Both the position numbers and the translations under genes were made by a program. From Halopiger xanaduensis SH-6 (GTDB lineage Archaea > Halobacteriota > Halobacteria > Halobacteriales > Natrialbaceae): a stretch of DNA of 64,000 nt. The notes below the pieces were generated by a model, which was not told the DNA's origin, did no database searches, and worked only from the letters and a program-made list of their open reading frames with translations. The stretch is taken from contig NC_015666.1 in assembly GCF_000217715.1 (NCBI RefSeq), forward strand, positions 2,058,270-2,122,269, read 5' to 3'. Positions 41,641 through 51,238 of this stretch are shown here, one piece after another (the stretch's first letter is position 1; each line of letters opens with the position of its first letter).

Positions 41641-43836
41641 CTACTCGGATGCAGCGCGGTCGGCCGCCGTTCGCACCGCTTCCGGCGACAGCGCCTCGAG
41701 GTCGATCAGATCGCCGTCGGTTTCGTCGGCGACCAGCGCCGAGAGGCCGGCCCGCGAGTCGTCGCCGGCGTCGACCACGACGACGTGTGCGCCGCGCCGT
41801 GCGAGTCGGCGTGCAGCCCGCCGGGTCGACTCGGTCGGACTTCCCTCGGCGACGTTCGCTCGGCCGTCGGTCACGAGCACGACCACGGACGCGTCGGTTT
41901 CGGCGCGCTCGAGGACGTCCGCGGTCGTCTCAAGGCCCGCGGGCAGCGGCGTTCGGTCGCCGGACGGGAGGTCCTTGAGGTGGCGCGCGGCCAGCGAGAC
42001 GCTGTCGGTCGGCGGCAGCAGGACGTCGGCGTCCTGGCCAGCGAAGGCGACGAACGCGACCTCGTCGCGGTGCTCGTAGCTGTCGCGCAGCAACTCAAGG
42101 ACGACGCCTTTGGCGGTTCGCATCGCCGGCCGCATCGAGGCGCTGGCGTCGACGGCGAAGACGATCGTCACCGACGCGTCCCCGGTGCGGACGGACTGCC
42201 GGAGGTCCCGTTTTTCGACCTGCGACTCGCCGCGCGCTGCCGCTGACCGAACGGATGCGGCGGCGTCGATCGGTCCGTCCCAGTCCGCGGGTTCGGTCCG
42301 AACGCGAGAGCCGCGGTTATCGACGCTCGGCGCGGTGGTCGCGCGCGAGCCGCCGGTCGCGGTTCCGCTATCGCGCTCGGCTTCGGGCGTCTCGAGGTCC
42401 GGCGCCGAGGCGTCGCCGATCTCGGCCCGTCGCTGGCCGGGCACGAGCGGCTGGGCGGTTTCGTCCGCGTCGCCGTCGTCCGGACTCGAGTTCGAATCGT
42501 CCGCGTTCGAATCGGACTCGTCGTTCTCGCTCGAGTCGTCGTCCGCACTCGCGCTGCCGGCATCCGCGGCTGCCTGCTCTGGGGCGGATTCATCGTCGCT
42601 TTCCGGCCGATTTTCGCTGTCAGGACCGGAACTCGAGTCGTCATCGCCCGACTCGTCGTCGGTGGCGTCGTTCTCGTCCCCATCGGGGTCGGATTCGCCG
42701 GGTTCGTCCCCGCTTTCGGCGTTCGGCTCGTCGTCGCTGTGCTCGTCACCCTTGGCCTCGCCCTCGTCGGGTTCGCTGTCTTCGCCGTCTCCCTCATTAG
42801 CCCCGCCGTCGAACCGATCCTCGAGCAGGTCGTCGAGCTCCGGTTCGTCCTCGAAGGGCGTGCTTCGAAGGCGGTGGGGCAGCGCGTAGCTCGCAGCCTC
42901 GTGCACGTCCGGCCCGATCACCGTCGTTCGCCCCTCGAGCGCGGCGATCGTCATCGCGGTGCGGGCGATCGCCACGTCGCCGCGGTGGCCGTCGACGCCG
43001 GCCTCGAGACAGAGGTCGGCAATCTCTTCTTTGAACTCGCGCGGGAGGTCGACGGTCGGAAGTCGTTTTCGGGCCTCGAGGAGGGTTTCGCGGAGGGCTG
43101 TAATGTCGTCGTTGTATCGCGTTTGCGGCTCCGAATCGCCGTCGCCGCCCTCGAGCACGCGGTCCATAATCTCGACGCGTTCGTCGATATCCTGCGAACC
43201 CTCGACGCTCGCCTGCAGAGCGAACCGATCCCGAAGTTGCGGGCGTAGATCGCCCTCCTCGGGATTCATCGTCCCGATTAGCGTGAACTCCGCGGGGTGG
43301 GAGACGCTGATCCCGTCGCGCTCGACGCGATTCACGCCGCTGGCGGCCGCGTCGAGGAGGACGTCCACGAGGTGGTCGTCCAGCAGGTTCACCTCGTCCA
43401 CGTAGAGGATGCCGCGGTGGGCGCGGGCCAGCAGGCCGGGATCGAAGTCGGCCTCGCCCGCCAGCGCGTCCTCGACCGAGAGGGTGCCGACGACGCGGTC
43501 TCGAGTCGCGCCCAGCGGCAGCGTCACGAGTGGAACCGGTCGCGTTTCGATTGGCATGTCGTCCGGATCGCGGTCCCGGCAGTCGTCGCACTGCAGCGCG
43601 GAGTCGTCGGGCGCGCAGCCGTACGGACAGTCCGCGACGGCTCGCTGTTCGGGAAGCAGGTCGACCAGCCCGCGCACCGCCGTCGACTTCGCGGTCCCCT
43701 TCTCGCCGGCGATCAGCGCGCCGTCTAAGTCGTCGTTGGCCGCGACGCACAACAGGACGCGCTTCAAGTCCTCCTGTCCCACGATCGCCGGAAAGGGAAG
43801 CGACGAAGATTTTTTACCCCCGGCGTTTACAACCAT
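41641..43836 (-). CDS. ChlI/ChlD-like chelatase ATPase with VWA domain (cobalt chelatase partner)
   Basis: 731 residues. The AAA+ half (about 1-350) has Walker A GEKGTAKSTAVRG, Walker B GILYVDEVNLLDDHL, sensor GTMNPEEGDLRPQLRDRFAL and a four-Cys cluster (CPYGC and CDDC, about 70-85) that could hold zinc. An acidic Ser/Asp/Glu linker (about 355-470) leads to a C-terminal VWA domain with MIDAS FAVDASASMRPAM and DVLLPPTDS. Such I/D fusions drive metal insertion by CobN. ATG 43836 overlaps, on the other strand, an ATG in the cobN promoter. A T/A-rich TATA element lies at 43858-43867. Confidence 0.9.
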   Translation of the reverse strand: MVVNAGGKKSSSLPFPAIVGQEDLKRVLLCVAANDDLDGALIAGEKGTAKSTAVRGLVDLLPEQRAVADCPYGCAPDDSALQCDDCRDRDPDDMPIETRPVPLVTLPLGATRDRVVGTLSVEDALAGEADFDPGLLARAHRGILYVDEVNLLDDHLVDVLLDAAASGVNRVERDGISVSHPAEFTLIGTMNPEEGDLRPQLRDRFALQASVEGSQDIDERVEIMDRVLEGGDGDSEPQTRYNDDITALRETLLEARKRLPTVDLPREFKEEIADLCLEAGVDGHRGDVAIARTAMTIAALEGRTTVIGPDVHEAASYALPHRLRSTPFEDEPELDDLLEDRFDGGANEGDGEDSEPDEGEAKGDEHSDDEPNAESGDEPGESDPDGDENDATDDESGDDDSSSGPDSENRPESDDESAPEQAAADAGSASADDDSSENDESDSNADDSNSSPDDGDADETAQPLVPGQRRAEIGDASAPDLETPEAERDSGTATGGSRATTAPSVDNRGSRVRTEPADWDGPIDAAASVRSAAARGESQVEKRDLRQSVRTGDASVTIVFAVDASASMRPAMRTAKGVVLELLRDSYEHRDEVAFVAFAGQDADVLLPPTDSVSLAARHLKDLPSGDRTPLPAGLETTADVLERAETDASVVVLVTDGRANVAEGSPTESTRRAARRLARRGAHVVVVDAGDDSRAGLSALVADETDGDLIDLEALSPEAVRTAADRAASE

Positions 43837-43868
43837 GCTTGAGCTAATACAACAGAGGTTTAAAAAAT
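43808..43868. promoter_or_regulatory. Back-to-back promoters of the chelatase ATPase and cobN
   Basis: GATTTTTTACC at 43809-43818 is a TATA-like element for plus-strand starts, and TTTAAAAAA at 43860-43867 serves the minus-strand ATG 43836 at 22-31 bp. The latter overlaps the possible first codons of cobN. Confidence 0.4.
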
Positions 43869-43870
43869 CG

Positions 43871-46800
43871 ATGACACGGATCGGGATCTACACCGCGACG
43901 GAGAACGAACTCGGCTCGATCGGCCAGGCCGCGCGGCGCCTCGAGGACGTCGAACTGGTCGTTCGCTCGGAGAGCGACCTCGAGGATGAGGCCGCCGTCG
44001 AGTCGTTCGTCGAGGAACTGCGCGACGCCGCGGCGGCGATCTTCTGGCTGCACGGCGCCGAGGACAGCATGCCCGGCTACGAGTACGCGACGGGCGCGCT
44101 CGAGGACGCGGGCGTCCCGCTGATCGTCAAGGCGACCGGCGACGCCTTCGCCTTCGAGGACACGACGATCTGCGACGAGCACCGCGACCGCGTTTACGAG
44201 TATCTCGAGAAGGGCGGGACGATCAACGTCGAAAACCTGTGTCGGTTCTTAGCGTCCGAGTACGAGGGTCGAGACCTCGAGTACGACGACCCCGCCGAAC
44301 TCCCCACGGAGGGCGTCTACCACCCCGACTACCCCGGGATCGGGTACGAGGAACTGCTCGAGACCCACGATTCCGACAAACCCACGATTGCCGTCTGGTT
44401 CTACGAATCCCACTGGACCCACGAGAACACCCGCTACGTCGACGCGCAGGTCCGCGTGCTCGAGGAGCAGGGCGCCAACGCCCTGCCGATTTTCTGCAAC
44501 CCGGCGACCGATACGGACGAACAGGAAGATGCTGAATGGGTCACGGATAACTGGCTTATCGACGACGACGGCGAGCCGATCGTCGACGCCGTGCTCTCCT
44601 CGTTCATGTTCTCGCTCTCGATGGACGAGCGCGGCCGGTCGGCCAGCGACGAAGGCGAGTCGGCCGAGGACGTCTTCCTCGACCGGCTCGGCGTCCCGGT
44701 CCTTCAGACGATCACGACGATGCGCTCGCGGTCGCGCTACGAGTCCAGCGACACGGGCGTGATGGGGTTCGAACTCGCGCTCTCCGTGGCGCTGCCGGAG
44801 TTCGACGGCAACGTCATCACCCACCCCATCTCGGGGAAGGAACGCACCGACGACGAGGCCGGCATCGGCTCCGCGCCGAAACACCACTTCTCGATCGAGG
44901 ACCGCATCGACCACGCGACGCGGCTGGCGGTCAACTGGGCCGAACTGCGACACACCCCGAACAAGGAGAAGAACGTCGCCGTCGTCCTCCACAACTACCC
45001 ACCGAGCGACGACGGCATCGGCACCGCGTTCGGCCTCGACAGTCCGGAGTCGACCGTGAACCTGCTCGAGGAACTCGAGGCCCGCGGCTACAATCTGGGC
45101 GGCGAGATGCCAGACGACGGGCAGACGCTCGTGGAGACGCTGACGTCGCAGCTAACGCTTGAGGACCGCTGGGTCGCGCCCGAGGACGTCCGTGACCTGT
45201 CGGTCGACGTGGTTTCTCCTGATACCTACGAAGCGTGGTTCAGCGAAGCCGACGAGCGATTCCAGGAAAACGTCATCGAGGAGTGGGGTGAAGCCCCAGA
45301 CCGACCGTTCGCGATTCCGGGGGTCGAGTTCGGCAACGTGCTCGTCACCGTCCAGCCACCGCGCGGGTTCGGCATGGATCCCTCGAAGGTCTACCACGAC
45401 TCCGATCTCCAGCCGCCCCACGACTACTACGCCTTCTACGGCTGGCTGCGCAACACGTTCGAGGCCGACGCGGTCGTCCACCTGGGCACGCACGGCAGCC
45501 TCGAGTGGCTCCCCGGCAAGACGGTCGGCTTGAACGGCGAGAGCGCGCCCGACCAGCTGGTCGACGACATCCCGAACGTCTACCCCTACATCGTGAACAA
45601 CCCCGGCGAGGGGACCCAGGCCAAGCGCCGGTCCTACGCCGCCATCGTCGACTACCTCACGCCCGTGATGCGATCGGCGGGCACCTACGACGAGCTCTCG
45701 GAACTCGAGGAACTCGCGAACCAGTACCGCGAGGCCGGGATGGAGGACGCCCGCGCCGACGACGGCGAACACCTCGAGACGCTCATCCGCGAGAAGGTCG
45801 AGGAACTGGACCTCGCGGTCGAACTCGGTATCGCGGGCACGATCGACGAGAAGGCCGACGTTCGCGGTCCCGACGAAGCCGGCTCGAGCCTGGCCGAAGG
45901 CGAGGTCGACGGCGACGACGTCGACATCGACGAACTCGTCGAGCGCGTCCACGAGTACCTCACCGACGTCAAGACCACCCAGATCCGGCTCGGGCTGCAC
46001 ACCATGTCCGAGCCGCCGGCCGACGAGCGCCTCGTGGAGTACCTCGTCGCGCTGACACGGCTCGAGAACCCCGGCGCGCCGAGCCTGCGCGAGAGCGTCG
46101 CCGGCGCGCTCGGCGTCGACTACGACAAGATGCTGAACGCGCCCGGCGAGTACGACGAGGCGCTGGGCATGACCTACGCCGAGGCCGCCGACGTCGTCCA
46201 CGAGACGAGCCTCGAGTTGGTCGCAACGCTGGCCGAGCACGACTTCGACATTCCCGAGTCGGAGCGCGAAGCCGGTCCCGACGATGAAGTCAATATGAAC
46301 CTGCTCGTCGTCGACCTCGAGACGATCGGCGACGCGCGGGCGAAGTCGGGCGCTCACGACGACCTCCGCGAAGTACTCGCGTTCATCTGCGAGGAGACCC
46401 AGCCCCGCGTGCAGGGTGCGGAGGACGAAATCCCGAGAACAGCGGACGCGCTCTCCGGCGAGTACGTCCCGCCGGGCGGCTCCGGCGCGCCGACCCGCGG
46501 CGGCGTCGATCTGCTCCCGACGGCCCGGAATTTCTACACGCTCGATCCGCGGAAGGTACCCGCCAAGCCCGCCTGGCAGGTCGGGAAGGAGGTCGCTGAA
46601 GGTGTCCTCGAGCGCCACTACTCGGAGAACGACGAGTACCCGGAAGAAATCGGCGTCGTCGCGTGGGGAACTCCCACGGTCCGAACCCGCGGCGAGACCA
46701 TCGCGCAGGTGCTGGCCATGATGGGCGTCGAACCGCAGTGGACCGACGCCGGCCGCATTGACGACGTCGAGCCGATCCCGCTCGAGGAACTCGACCGACC

Positions 46801-47773
46801 CCGAATCGACGTAACGACGCGCGTCTCGGGCTTGTTCCGCGACGCGTTCCCGGCCGCAGCGGGGGTCATCCACGACGCCGTCGATGCGGTCGTCGACCTC
46901 GACGAGCCCCACGAGATGAACTACGTGAAGAAGCACGTCGAGGAGGAGGCCGAAAAATTACAGGACGAAGAAGGGCTCGACGAATCCGACGCCCGCAAGG
47001 CCGCCAAACACCGCGTCTTCACGACCAAACCCGGCGGCTACGGCGCCGGGACGAACAAGGCCGTCGACGAGGGCAACTGGGACGACCGCTCCGATCTCGC
47101 CTCCGTCTACGTCCAGTGGGGCGGCTACGCGATGGGCTCGAGGGGGCGCGTTTCCGACGCCCACGACGCCTTCGAGCGGCGCCTCTCGAGCGTCGACGCC
47201 ACCGTGAAGCTCGAGGACACGATGGAGCAAGACGAGTTCGACTCCTCGGACTGGTACGCGTTCCACGGCGGCTTCATTTCGGCGGTATCGGAGATCTCGA
47301 GCGAGGAACCCGCCTCCTACGTCGGCGATTCTTCCGATCCGGACAACGTCTCAGTCTACACGAACGAGGAGAAGGTCCGCAAGGCGATGCGCTCCCGGGT
47401 CCTGAACCCCGACTGGCTCGAGTCCATGGAGGAGCACGGCTACAAGGGCGCGGGCGACCTCTCGACGACGGTCGACGTGACGCTCGGCTGGGACGCCACG
47501 ACCGGCGTCGTCTCCGATACCCTCTGGGAGGAGGTCGCGGAGAAGTACGCCTTCGACGACGCTCGTCAAGAATGGCTGCGCGACGTGAACCCGTGGGCGC
47601 TCGAGTCCATCACGGACACGCTGCTCGAGGCGATCGAGCGCGATCTCTGGGACGCCGACGACGAGACGGCCGACCGACTGCGCGACCTGAACCTCGAGGT
47701 CGAGGGCGACCTCGAGGCGCGGACGACCAACGAAGCCGTCGGCGCCGACGCGGAGGTGTCGACTGATGACTGA
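43871..47773 (+). CDS. cobN: Cobaltochelatase subunit CobN
   Basis: 1300 residues, the large metal-inserting subunit that puts cobalt into the corrin ring. Family segments include TRIGIYTATENELGSIGQAA at the start, VAVWFYESHWTHENTRYVDA-like sequence, NYPPSDDGIGTAFGLDSPES, VVHLGTHGSLEWLPGKTVGL, NEKADVRGPDEAGSSL-type linker and KHRVFTTKPGGYGAGTNKAV plus YVQWGGYAMGSRGRVSDAHD near the C-terminus. ATG 43871 is preferred; an in-frame ATG at 43835 would add 12 residues. The stop overlaps cbiC by eight bases. Confidence 0.95.
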   Translation: MTRIGIYTATENELGSIGQAARRLEDVELVVRSESDLEDEAAVESFVEELRDAAAAIFWLHGAEDSMPGYEYATGALEDAGVPLIVKATGDAFAFEDTTICDEHRDRVYEYLEKGGTINVENLCRFLASEYEGRDLEYDDPAELPTEGVYHPDYPGIGYEELLETHDSDKPTIAVWFYESHWTHENTRYVDAQVRVLEEQGANALPIFCNPATDTDEQEDAEWVTDNWLIDDDGEPIVDAVLSSFMFSLSMDERGRSASDEGESAEDVFLDRLGVPVLQTITTMRSRSRYESSDTGVMGFELALSVALPEFDGNVITHPISGKERTDDEAGIGSAPKHHFSIEDRIDHATRLAVNWAELRHTPNKEKNVAVVLHNYPPSDDGIGTAFGLDSPESTVNLLEELEARGYNLGGEMPDDGQTLVETLTSQLTLEDRWVAPEDVRDLSVDVVSPDTYEAWFSEADERFQENVIEEWGEAPDRPFAIPGVEFGNVLVTVQPPRGFGMDPSKVYHDSDLQPPHDYYAFYGWLRNTFEADAVVHLGTHGSLEWLPGKTVGLNGESAPDQLVDDIPNVYPYIVNNPGEGTQAKRRSYAAIVDYLTPVMRSAGTYDELSELEELANQYREAGMEDARADDGEHLETLIREKVEELDLAVELGIAGTIDEKADVRGPDEAGSSLAEGEVDGDDVDIDELVERVHEYLTDVKTTQIRLGLHTMSEPPADERLVEYLVALTRLENPGAPSLRESVAGALGVDYDKMLNAPGEYDEALGMTYAEAADVVHETSLELVATLAEHDFDIPESEREAGPDDEVNMNLLVVDLETIGDARAKSGAHDDLREVLAFICEETQPRVQGAEDEIPRTADALSGEYVPPGGSGAPTRGGVDLLPTARNFYTLDPRKVPAKPAWQVGKEVAEGVLERHYSENDEYPEEIGVVAWGTPTVRTRGETIAQVLAMMGVEPQWTDAGRIDDVEPIPLEELDRPRIDVTTRVSGLFRDAFPAAAGVIHDAVDAVVDLDEPHEMNYVKKHVEEEAEKLQDEEGLDESDARKAAKHRVFTTKPGGYGAGTNKAVDEGNWDDRSDLASVYVQWGGYAMGSRGRVSDAHDAFERRLSSVDATVKLEDTMEQDEFDSSDWYAFHGGFISAVSEISSEEPASYVGDSSDPDNVSVYTNEEKVRKAMRSRVLNPDWLESMEEHGYKGAGDLSTTVDVTLGWDATTGVVSDTLWEEVAEKYAFDDARQEWLRDVNPWALESITDTLLEAIERDLWDADDETADRLRDLNLEVEGDLEARTTNEAVGADAEVSTDD

Positions 47774-48545
47774 CAGCGGGCAGAAACAGGAGTTCGAGGA
47801 GGAGTACGCCGACCTCGGCGCGACCACGCAGAACGCGATGGACATCGCCGAGACGAGCATGGACATCGTCCGGCAGTTCGTTCCGGACGAGACGCTGGCG
47901 GACCGGGTTCGTCAGAAATCGGTCCACTCGATGGGCGACATCGAGTTCCAGCACCTGATCGAATTTACGGGCGCGGACGGCCTCGGCGACGACGAAGACG
48001 CGCCCGTCCGCGCCGGCGCTCGAGCCGTCCTCGAGGAGGCCGACATCGTGACCGACATCACGATGCCCAAAGCGGGGATCACCTCTCGGGGCCACAACTG
48101 CGAGAAGCGCAAGGCCATCGGCCACGGCGCCGAACTCGCGAAGGAGACCGGGATGACCCGCACTGCGGCGTCGGTGCTCGAACTCGACAAGCAAGGCGCC
48201 TACGACGGTGCGATAGCGACGATCGGCAACGCGCCGACGGCCGCCTTCGCGCTGGCGGACTGCATCGAGAACGGCACGCGACCCGCCGCTATCGTGGCGA
48301 CGCCGGTCGGCTTCGTCAAGGCCGAGGAGAGCCGCCAGCGCATCCGCGAGGTCAGCGAGGAGTACGGCGTGCCCGCGATCACCAACGTCGGCCGCCGCGG
48401 CGGCAGCGGACTGGCCGCCGCGCTGACGAACGAACTGATCCACGTCGCGAAAGACGTTCGGACCGACGAACTCGAGTTGGAACTGACGGCCGACGAACGA
48501 GCGGCAGGGGCCGCTGAAGCGAGCGAGGACGAACCCGGCGAATGA
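47766..48545 (+). CDS. cbiC: Precorrin-8X / cobalt-precorrin-8 methylmutase
   Basis: 259 residues. It moves the C11 methyl to C12, giving (hydrogeno)cobyrinate. Motifs: AMDIAETSMDIVRQFVPDET, SVHSMGDIEFQHLIEFT, IVTDITMPKAGITSRGHN, and the catalytic region AAIVATPVGFVKAEESRQRI with the GNAPTAAFALAD loop. The acidic C-terminus is halophilic. Overlaps cobN (eight bases) and cbiE (four bases). Confidence 0.94.
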   Translation: MTDSGQKQEFEEEYADLGATTQNAMDIAETSMDIVRQFVPDETLADRVRQKSVHSMGDIEFQHLIEFTGADGLGDDEDAPVRAGARAVLEEADIVTDITMPKAGITSRGHNCEKRKAIGHGAELAKETGMTRTAASVLELDKQGAYDGAIATIGNAPTAAFALADCIENGTRPAAIVATPVGFVKAEESRQRIREVSEEYGVPAITNVGRRGGSGLAAALTNELIHVAKDVRTDELELELTADERAAGAAEASEDEPGE

Positions 48546-49339
48546 GCGACTACGACCTCGACGCCGGCCCGGATCCGGCGACATTCGCGGCCGCGGAGCC
48601 AGAGTCCGATATCGATGAAGCGGGTGACGAGCCCGTCTACGCAGTCGGCATCGGTCCCGGCAACCTCGAGTATCTCACGCCCCGCGGCGAGCGAGCGATC
48701 CGCGAGGCGGACGTGATCGTCGGCTTCACGACGGTCGTGGAGTTCGTCGAAGAATTGACGGACGAGGATACTGACCTGCTGACCTGCGGCTACAAGGACG
48801 AAGCCGCGGCGCTCGAGGAGTTCGGCGAACGCGTCGCGGCCGGCGAGTCGGGAACCGCCGTCGCGATGGGCGACCCCAACCACTCGGGGTACCAGTTCGT
48901 CGGCAAAGTTCAGGACGCGGTCCAGCGCGAGGATCCGCAGATTCCGGTCCGGATCGTGCCCGGTATCTCGTCGCTCCAGGTGGCCGCCAGTCGCGCTCGC
49001 ACGCCGATGGAGGACACCGAGTTCGTCACGCTGCACAAGAGCGGCGACCTCGAGGCCGACATGGAGCGCCTCGCCGCGGCGGTCACGGACGACGAGCGAC
49101 ACCTGCTCGCGCTCCCTCGACCCTACGACCGGATGCCCGGCGACATCGCCGAGTTCCTGCTCGAGCGAGGCGCCGATCCCGATCTCGAGGCGCTGGTGCT
49201 CGAGAAGTTGACCCACGACGAGGAGCGGATTCACCGGTTCACACTCGCCGACCTGTCCGAGCACGCCGGCGGAACCGGGCGGGAGGACACGCCGTTCTCG
49301 GATCTGGTAGTGCTTGCGGTCCGGCAATCGGTATCGTAA
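48542..49339 (+). CDS. cbiE: Cobalt-precorrin-7 (C5)-methyltransferase CbiE
   Basis: 265 residues, tetrapyrrole methylase fold using S-adenosylmethionine. VYAVGIGPGNLEYLTPRGER is the N-terminal glycine loop; GFTTVVEFVEELTDEDTDLL, AMGDPNHSGYQFVGKVQDAV (Gly-Asp-Pro motif) and RIVPGISSLQVAASR complete the SAM site. It lacks the fused CbiT part; a separate cbiT is at 52663. It is the last gene of the cobN-cbiC-cbiE operon. Confidence 0.9.
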   Translation: MSDYDLDAGPDPATFAAAEPESDIDEAGDEPVYAVGIGPGNLEYLTPRGERAIREADVIVGFTTVVEFVEELTDEDTDLLTCGYKDEAAALEEFGERVAAGESGTAVAMGDPNHSGYQFVGKVQDAVQREDPQIPVRIVPGISSLQVAASRARTPMEDTEFVTLHKSGDLEADMERLAAAVTDDERHLLALPRPYDRMPGDIAEFLLERGADPDLEALVLEKLTHDEERIHRFTLADLSEHAGGTGREDTPFSDLVVLAVRQSVS

Positions 49340-49413
49340 TCGGACGATCGGTACGAACGCCACGGCGGCGTCCTGATCGCTCCGGTCTTCGCCGCAGATT
49401 CATTCGGTCCGTC

Positions 49414-50100
49414 TCACTTCGGAACGTCGCCGGCGACGACGTACTGCTCGTAGTCCGGTTCGTCGCCCCAGAGCACCGCATCCATCAGCGGCTCGTGCTC
49501 GACCCGCTCGAGCCCGTGTTCCTCGAGTACGTCCACCAACTCTTCGGGCGGGCGGCCGTCGTACAGCGGCAACTCGTCGTGGATTTCCTGATAGCCGTCG
49601 AACGCTTCGTCGAAGTCCCAGTGACCCTCGATCAGGACGACTCGGCCACCCGGACGCACGACCCGTTGCCACTCCCGAAGCGCCGCCGACGGGTTCGGCA
49701 GCGTCCAGACGAGGTGGCGGGCCGTCATCAGGTCGTACGTGTCATCGGGATCCGGGATCGATTCCGCGTCCCCGTTTCGGAACTCGACCGACAGGTCCCG
49801 GTCGCCGGCTTTCGCTCGAGCGCGCTCGAGCATTTCTTCGGAGAGATCCACGCCGGTGACGTCGTGGCCGATGTCGGCCAGCAGCAGCGAGATGACGCCG
49901 GTTCCGCAGCCGACGTCGAGAATCCGTTGCGGCGACTCCCCGCCTCCGCCGCCGGTCCACTCGCGGAGGACCGAGAGCCACGCGTCGCGTTGTGCCTCGT
50001 CCTGGAGGGCGTGGTGGCTGTCGCCGTCGTACGATTCCGCGCGGCTGTCCCAGTACTGCTGGACGCGCTCTTTGACGGTCTCGTCGTCGTGCTCGCTCAC
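49414..50100 (-). CDS. Class I SAM-dependent methyltransferase
   Basis: 228 residues from GTG 50100. SAM-binding motif I ILDVGCGTGVISLLLADIGH, motif II GVDLSEEMLERARAKA, GDAESIPDPDDTYDLMTARH, and the post-II VVRPGGRVVLIEGHWDFD. These are UbiE/Coq5-like features. It interrupts the cobalamin cluster on the opposite strand; there is no evidence that it is a corrin methylase. Confidence 0.85.
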   Translation of the reverse strand: MSEHDDETVKERVQQYWDSRAESYDGDSHHALQDEAQRDAWLSVLREWTGGGGGESPQRILDVGCGTGVISLLLADIGHDVTGVDLSEEMLERARAKAGDRDLSVEFRNGDAESIPDPDDTYDLMTARHLVWTLPNPSAALREWQRVVRPGGRVVLIEGHWDFDEAFDGYQEIHDELPLYDGRPPEELVDVLEEHGLERVEHEPLMDAVLWGDEPDYEQYVVAGDVPK

Positions 50101-50245
50101 GACTGTTCACCTCTCGTTCGGTCCGCGAACCGATTCAAATCGAGCGGAATGCTGGGAGACATCGCTAACAAATATGTCGTTCGAGTGAATAAAATAAGCC
50201 GCTTCGCGAATCGGTAATATACGCACACTGTCGAGCGATGATGGA

Positions 50246-50291
50246 AGCCCGTTCGGCGGGCTACGGACGAAGCGTGACGGTCGACGACCGT
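50246..50291 (-). terminator. Two consecutive hairpins after the 60-aa gene
   Basis: AGCCCG-TTCGG-CGGGCT (50246-50262, six-bp stem) and ACGGTC-GAC-GACCGT (50277-50291, six-bp stem) lie just beyond the stop of the minus-strand gene that ends at 50300. They could terminate or stabilise that transcript. Confidence 0.35.
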
Positions 50292-50299
50292 AGACCGAC

Positions 50300-50482
50300 C
50301 TACTCGTCCTGCTCGTACTCCCGCAGCACCGTCGAGACGGTGTTTTCGACCTCCTCGAGCGCGACGGCGTTGGTCTTCCTGAGGTCGTCACCGTCCCGGG
50401 CCTCGCTCAGGTGCCGCAGCGCTCGCCGGAGGTGCTGGTCGGTCTCGAGCCCGTCGTCCCCGCGTTCGTGGTCCCCACTCAT
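50300..50482 (-). CDS. Small hypothetical protein (60 aa)
   Basis: 60 residues, highly charged and helical: HERGDDGLETDQHLRRALRH, LSEARDGDDLRKTNAVALEE and a Glu-rich end with STVLREYEQDE. Third codon positions are G/C-biased. Resembles small uncharacterised haloarchaeal proteins. ATG 50482. It lies downstream of the DUF1802 gene on the same strand. Confidence 0.6.
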   Translation of the reverse strand: MSGDHERGDDGLETDQHLRRALRHLSEARDGDDLRKTNAVALEEVENTVSTVLREYEQDE

Positions 50483-50571
50483 AGTTCGATCCGACGGTCG
50501 TAGCCGACTCGAGCGGTTAAGTTCGTCGGTGGTCCGGACGGCGCAACGTCGGCGTGTTTACTCTTTGCTCT

Positions 50572-51135
50572 TTACTCGAGCGCGTCTCGAACCGCCGCCC
50601 GGCGCTCGGCGAACGTCGCGTCGTCGAGTACCGGCGTCGCCGCCTCGGGATCGATCCCCGCGTCCGACTCGAGGTCGATCCAGGCGCGACAGCCCCGGTA
50701 GCTGCCCCGCTCCTCGATCAGCCGGGGCGATTCGAGTTCGCGAACCCGCAGCAGGAGGACGCGCAGGTCGTCGTCCGGATCGTACTTGTCGCGCAGGCCG
50801 TCGGGCGTGTAGACGTACTGGGTGGCCAGCGCCTCGACCTCGTCGCTCGAGACCGTGTACTCCGCGCGGACGTCGGCGACGCCGCGGATCGGGATACCGG
50901 CGTCGGGCTTGGTGCTCGCCCGGTGGTAGTAGCCCTCGTACCGATCCTGGTATCGGTCGGGATTTTGGTGGCTGTAGGCCGGGTAGAGGACGAACCGCTC
51001 GTCGATCGTTCCCGGATCGAGCGTGGGATGGCGGACGAGCACCGTCTGTGCGCCCTCGAGCAGGGCGCTGACGACGCCGGCGCGCTCCTTCAGCGCGGGG
51101 GTCGGTTCCGATTCGGCGGTCGCTGCGTCGCTCAT
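50572..51135 (-). CDS. DUF1802 family protein
   Basis: 187 residues. ALKERAGVVSALLEGAQTVL followed by RFVLYPAYSHQNPDRYQDRY matches the DUF1802 signature (a Leu-Arg-Lys like strand, then Phe-x-Leu-x-Pro-x-Tyr-x-His-Gln). Family function is unknown. ATG 51135 is chosen; upstream frame lacks family similarity. It is divergent from cbiA, 104 bp apart. Confidence 0.75.
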   Translation of the reverse strand: MSDAATAESEPTPALKERAGVVSALLEGAQTVLVRHPTLDPGTIDERFVLYPAYSHQNPDRYQDRYEGYYHRASTKPDAGIPIRGVADVRAEYTVSSDEVEALATQYVYTPDGLRDKYDPDDDLRVLLLRVRELESPRLIEERGSYRGCRAWIDLESDAGIDPEAATPVLDDATFAERRAAVRDALE

Positions 51136-51238
51136 CGGTCGATTCGAGAAACGACGACCGGTCCCAACTCGGTTTCGGTCCCGCGGCGACGTCGCCCGCA
51201 CCGACGGATTCAAGGTCGGTTGTGGAAACGCAACCACA

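Noticed and set aside
43837-43870. Possible cobalamin riboswitch before cobN
   Set aside because: The spacer is far too short and is occupied by promoter elements.
49414-50100. The methyltransferase as a missing corrin methylase
   Set aside because: It has a Rossmann UbiE-like SAM site rather than the tetrapyrrole methylase GxGPG fold and lies on the other strand.
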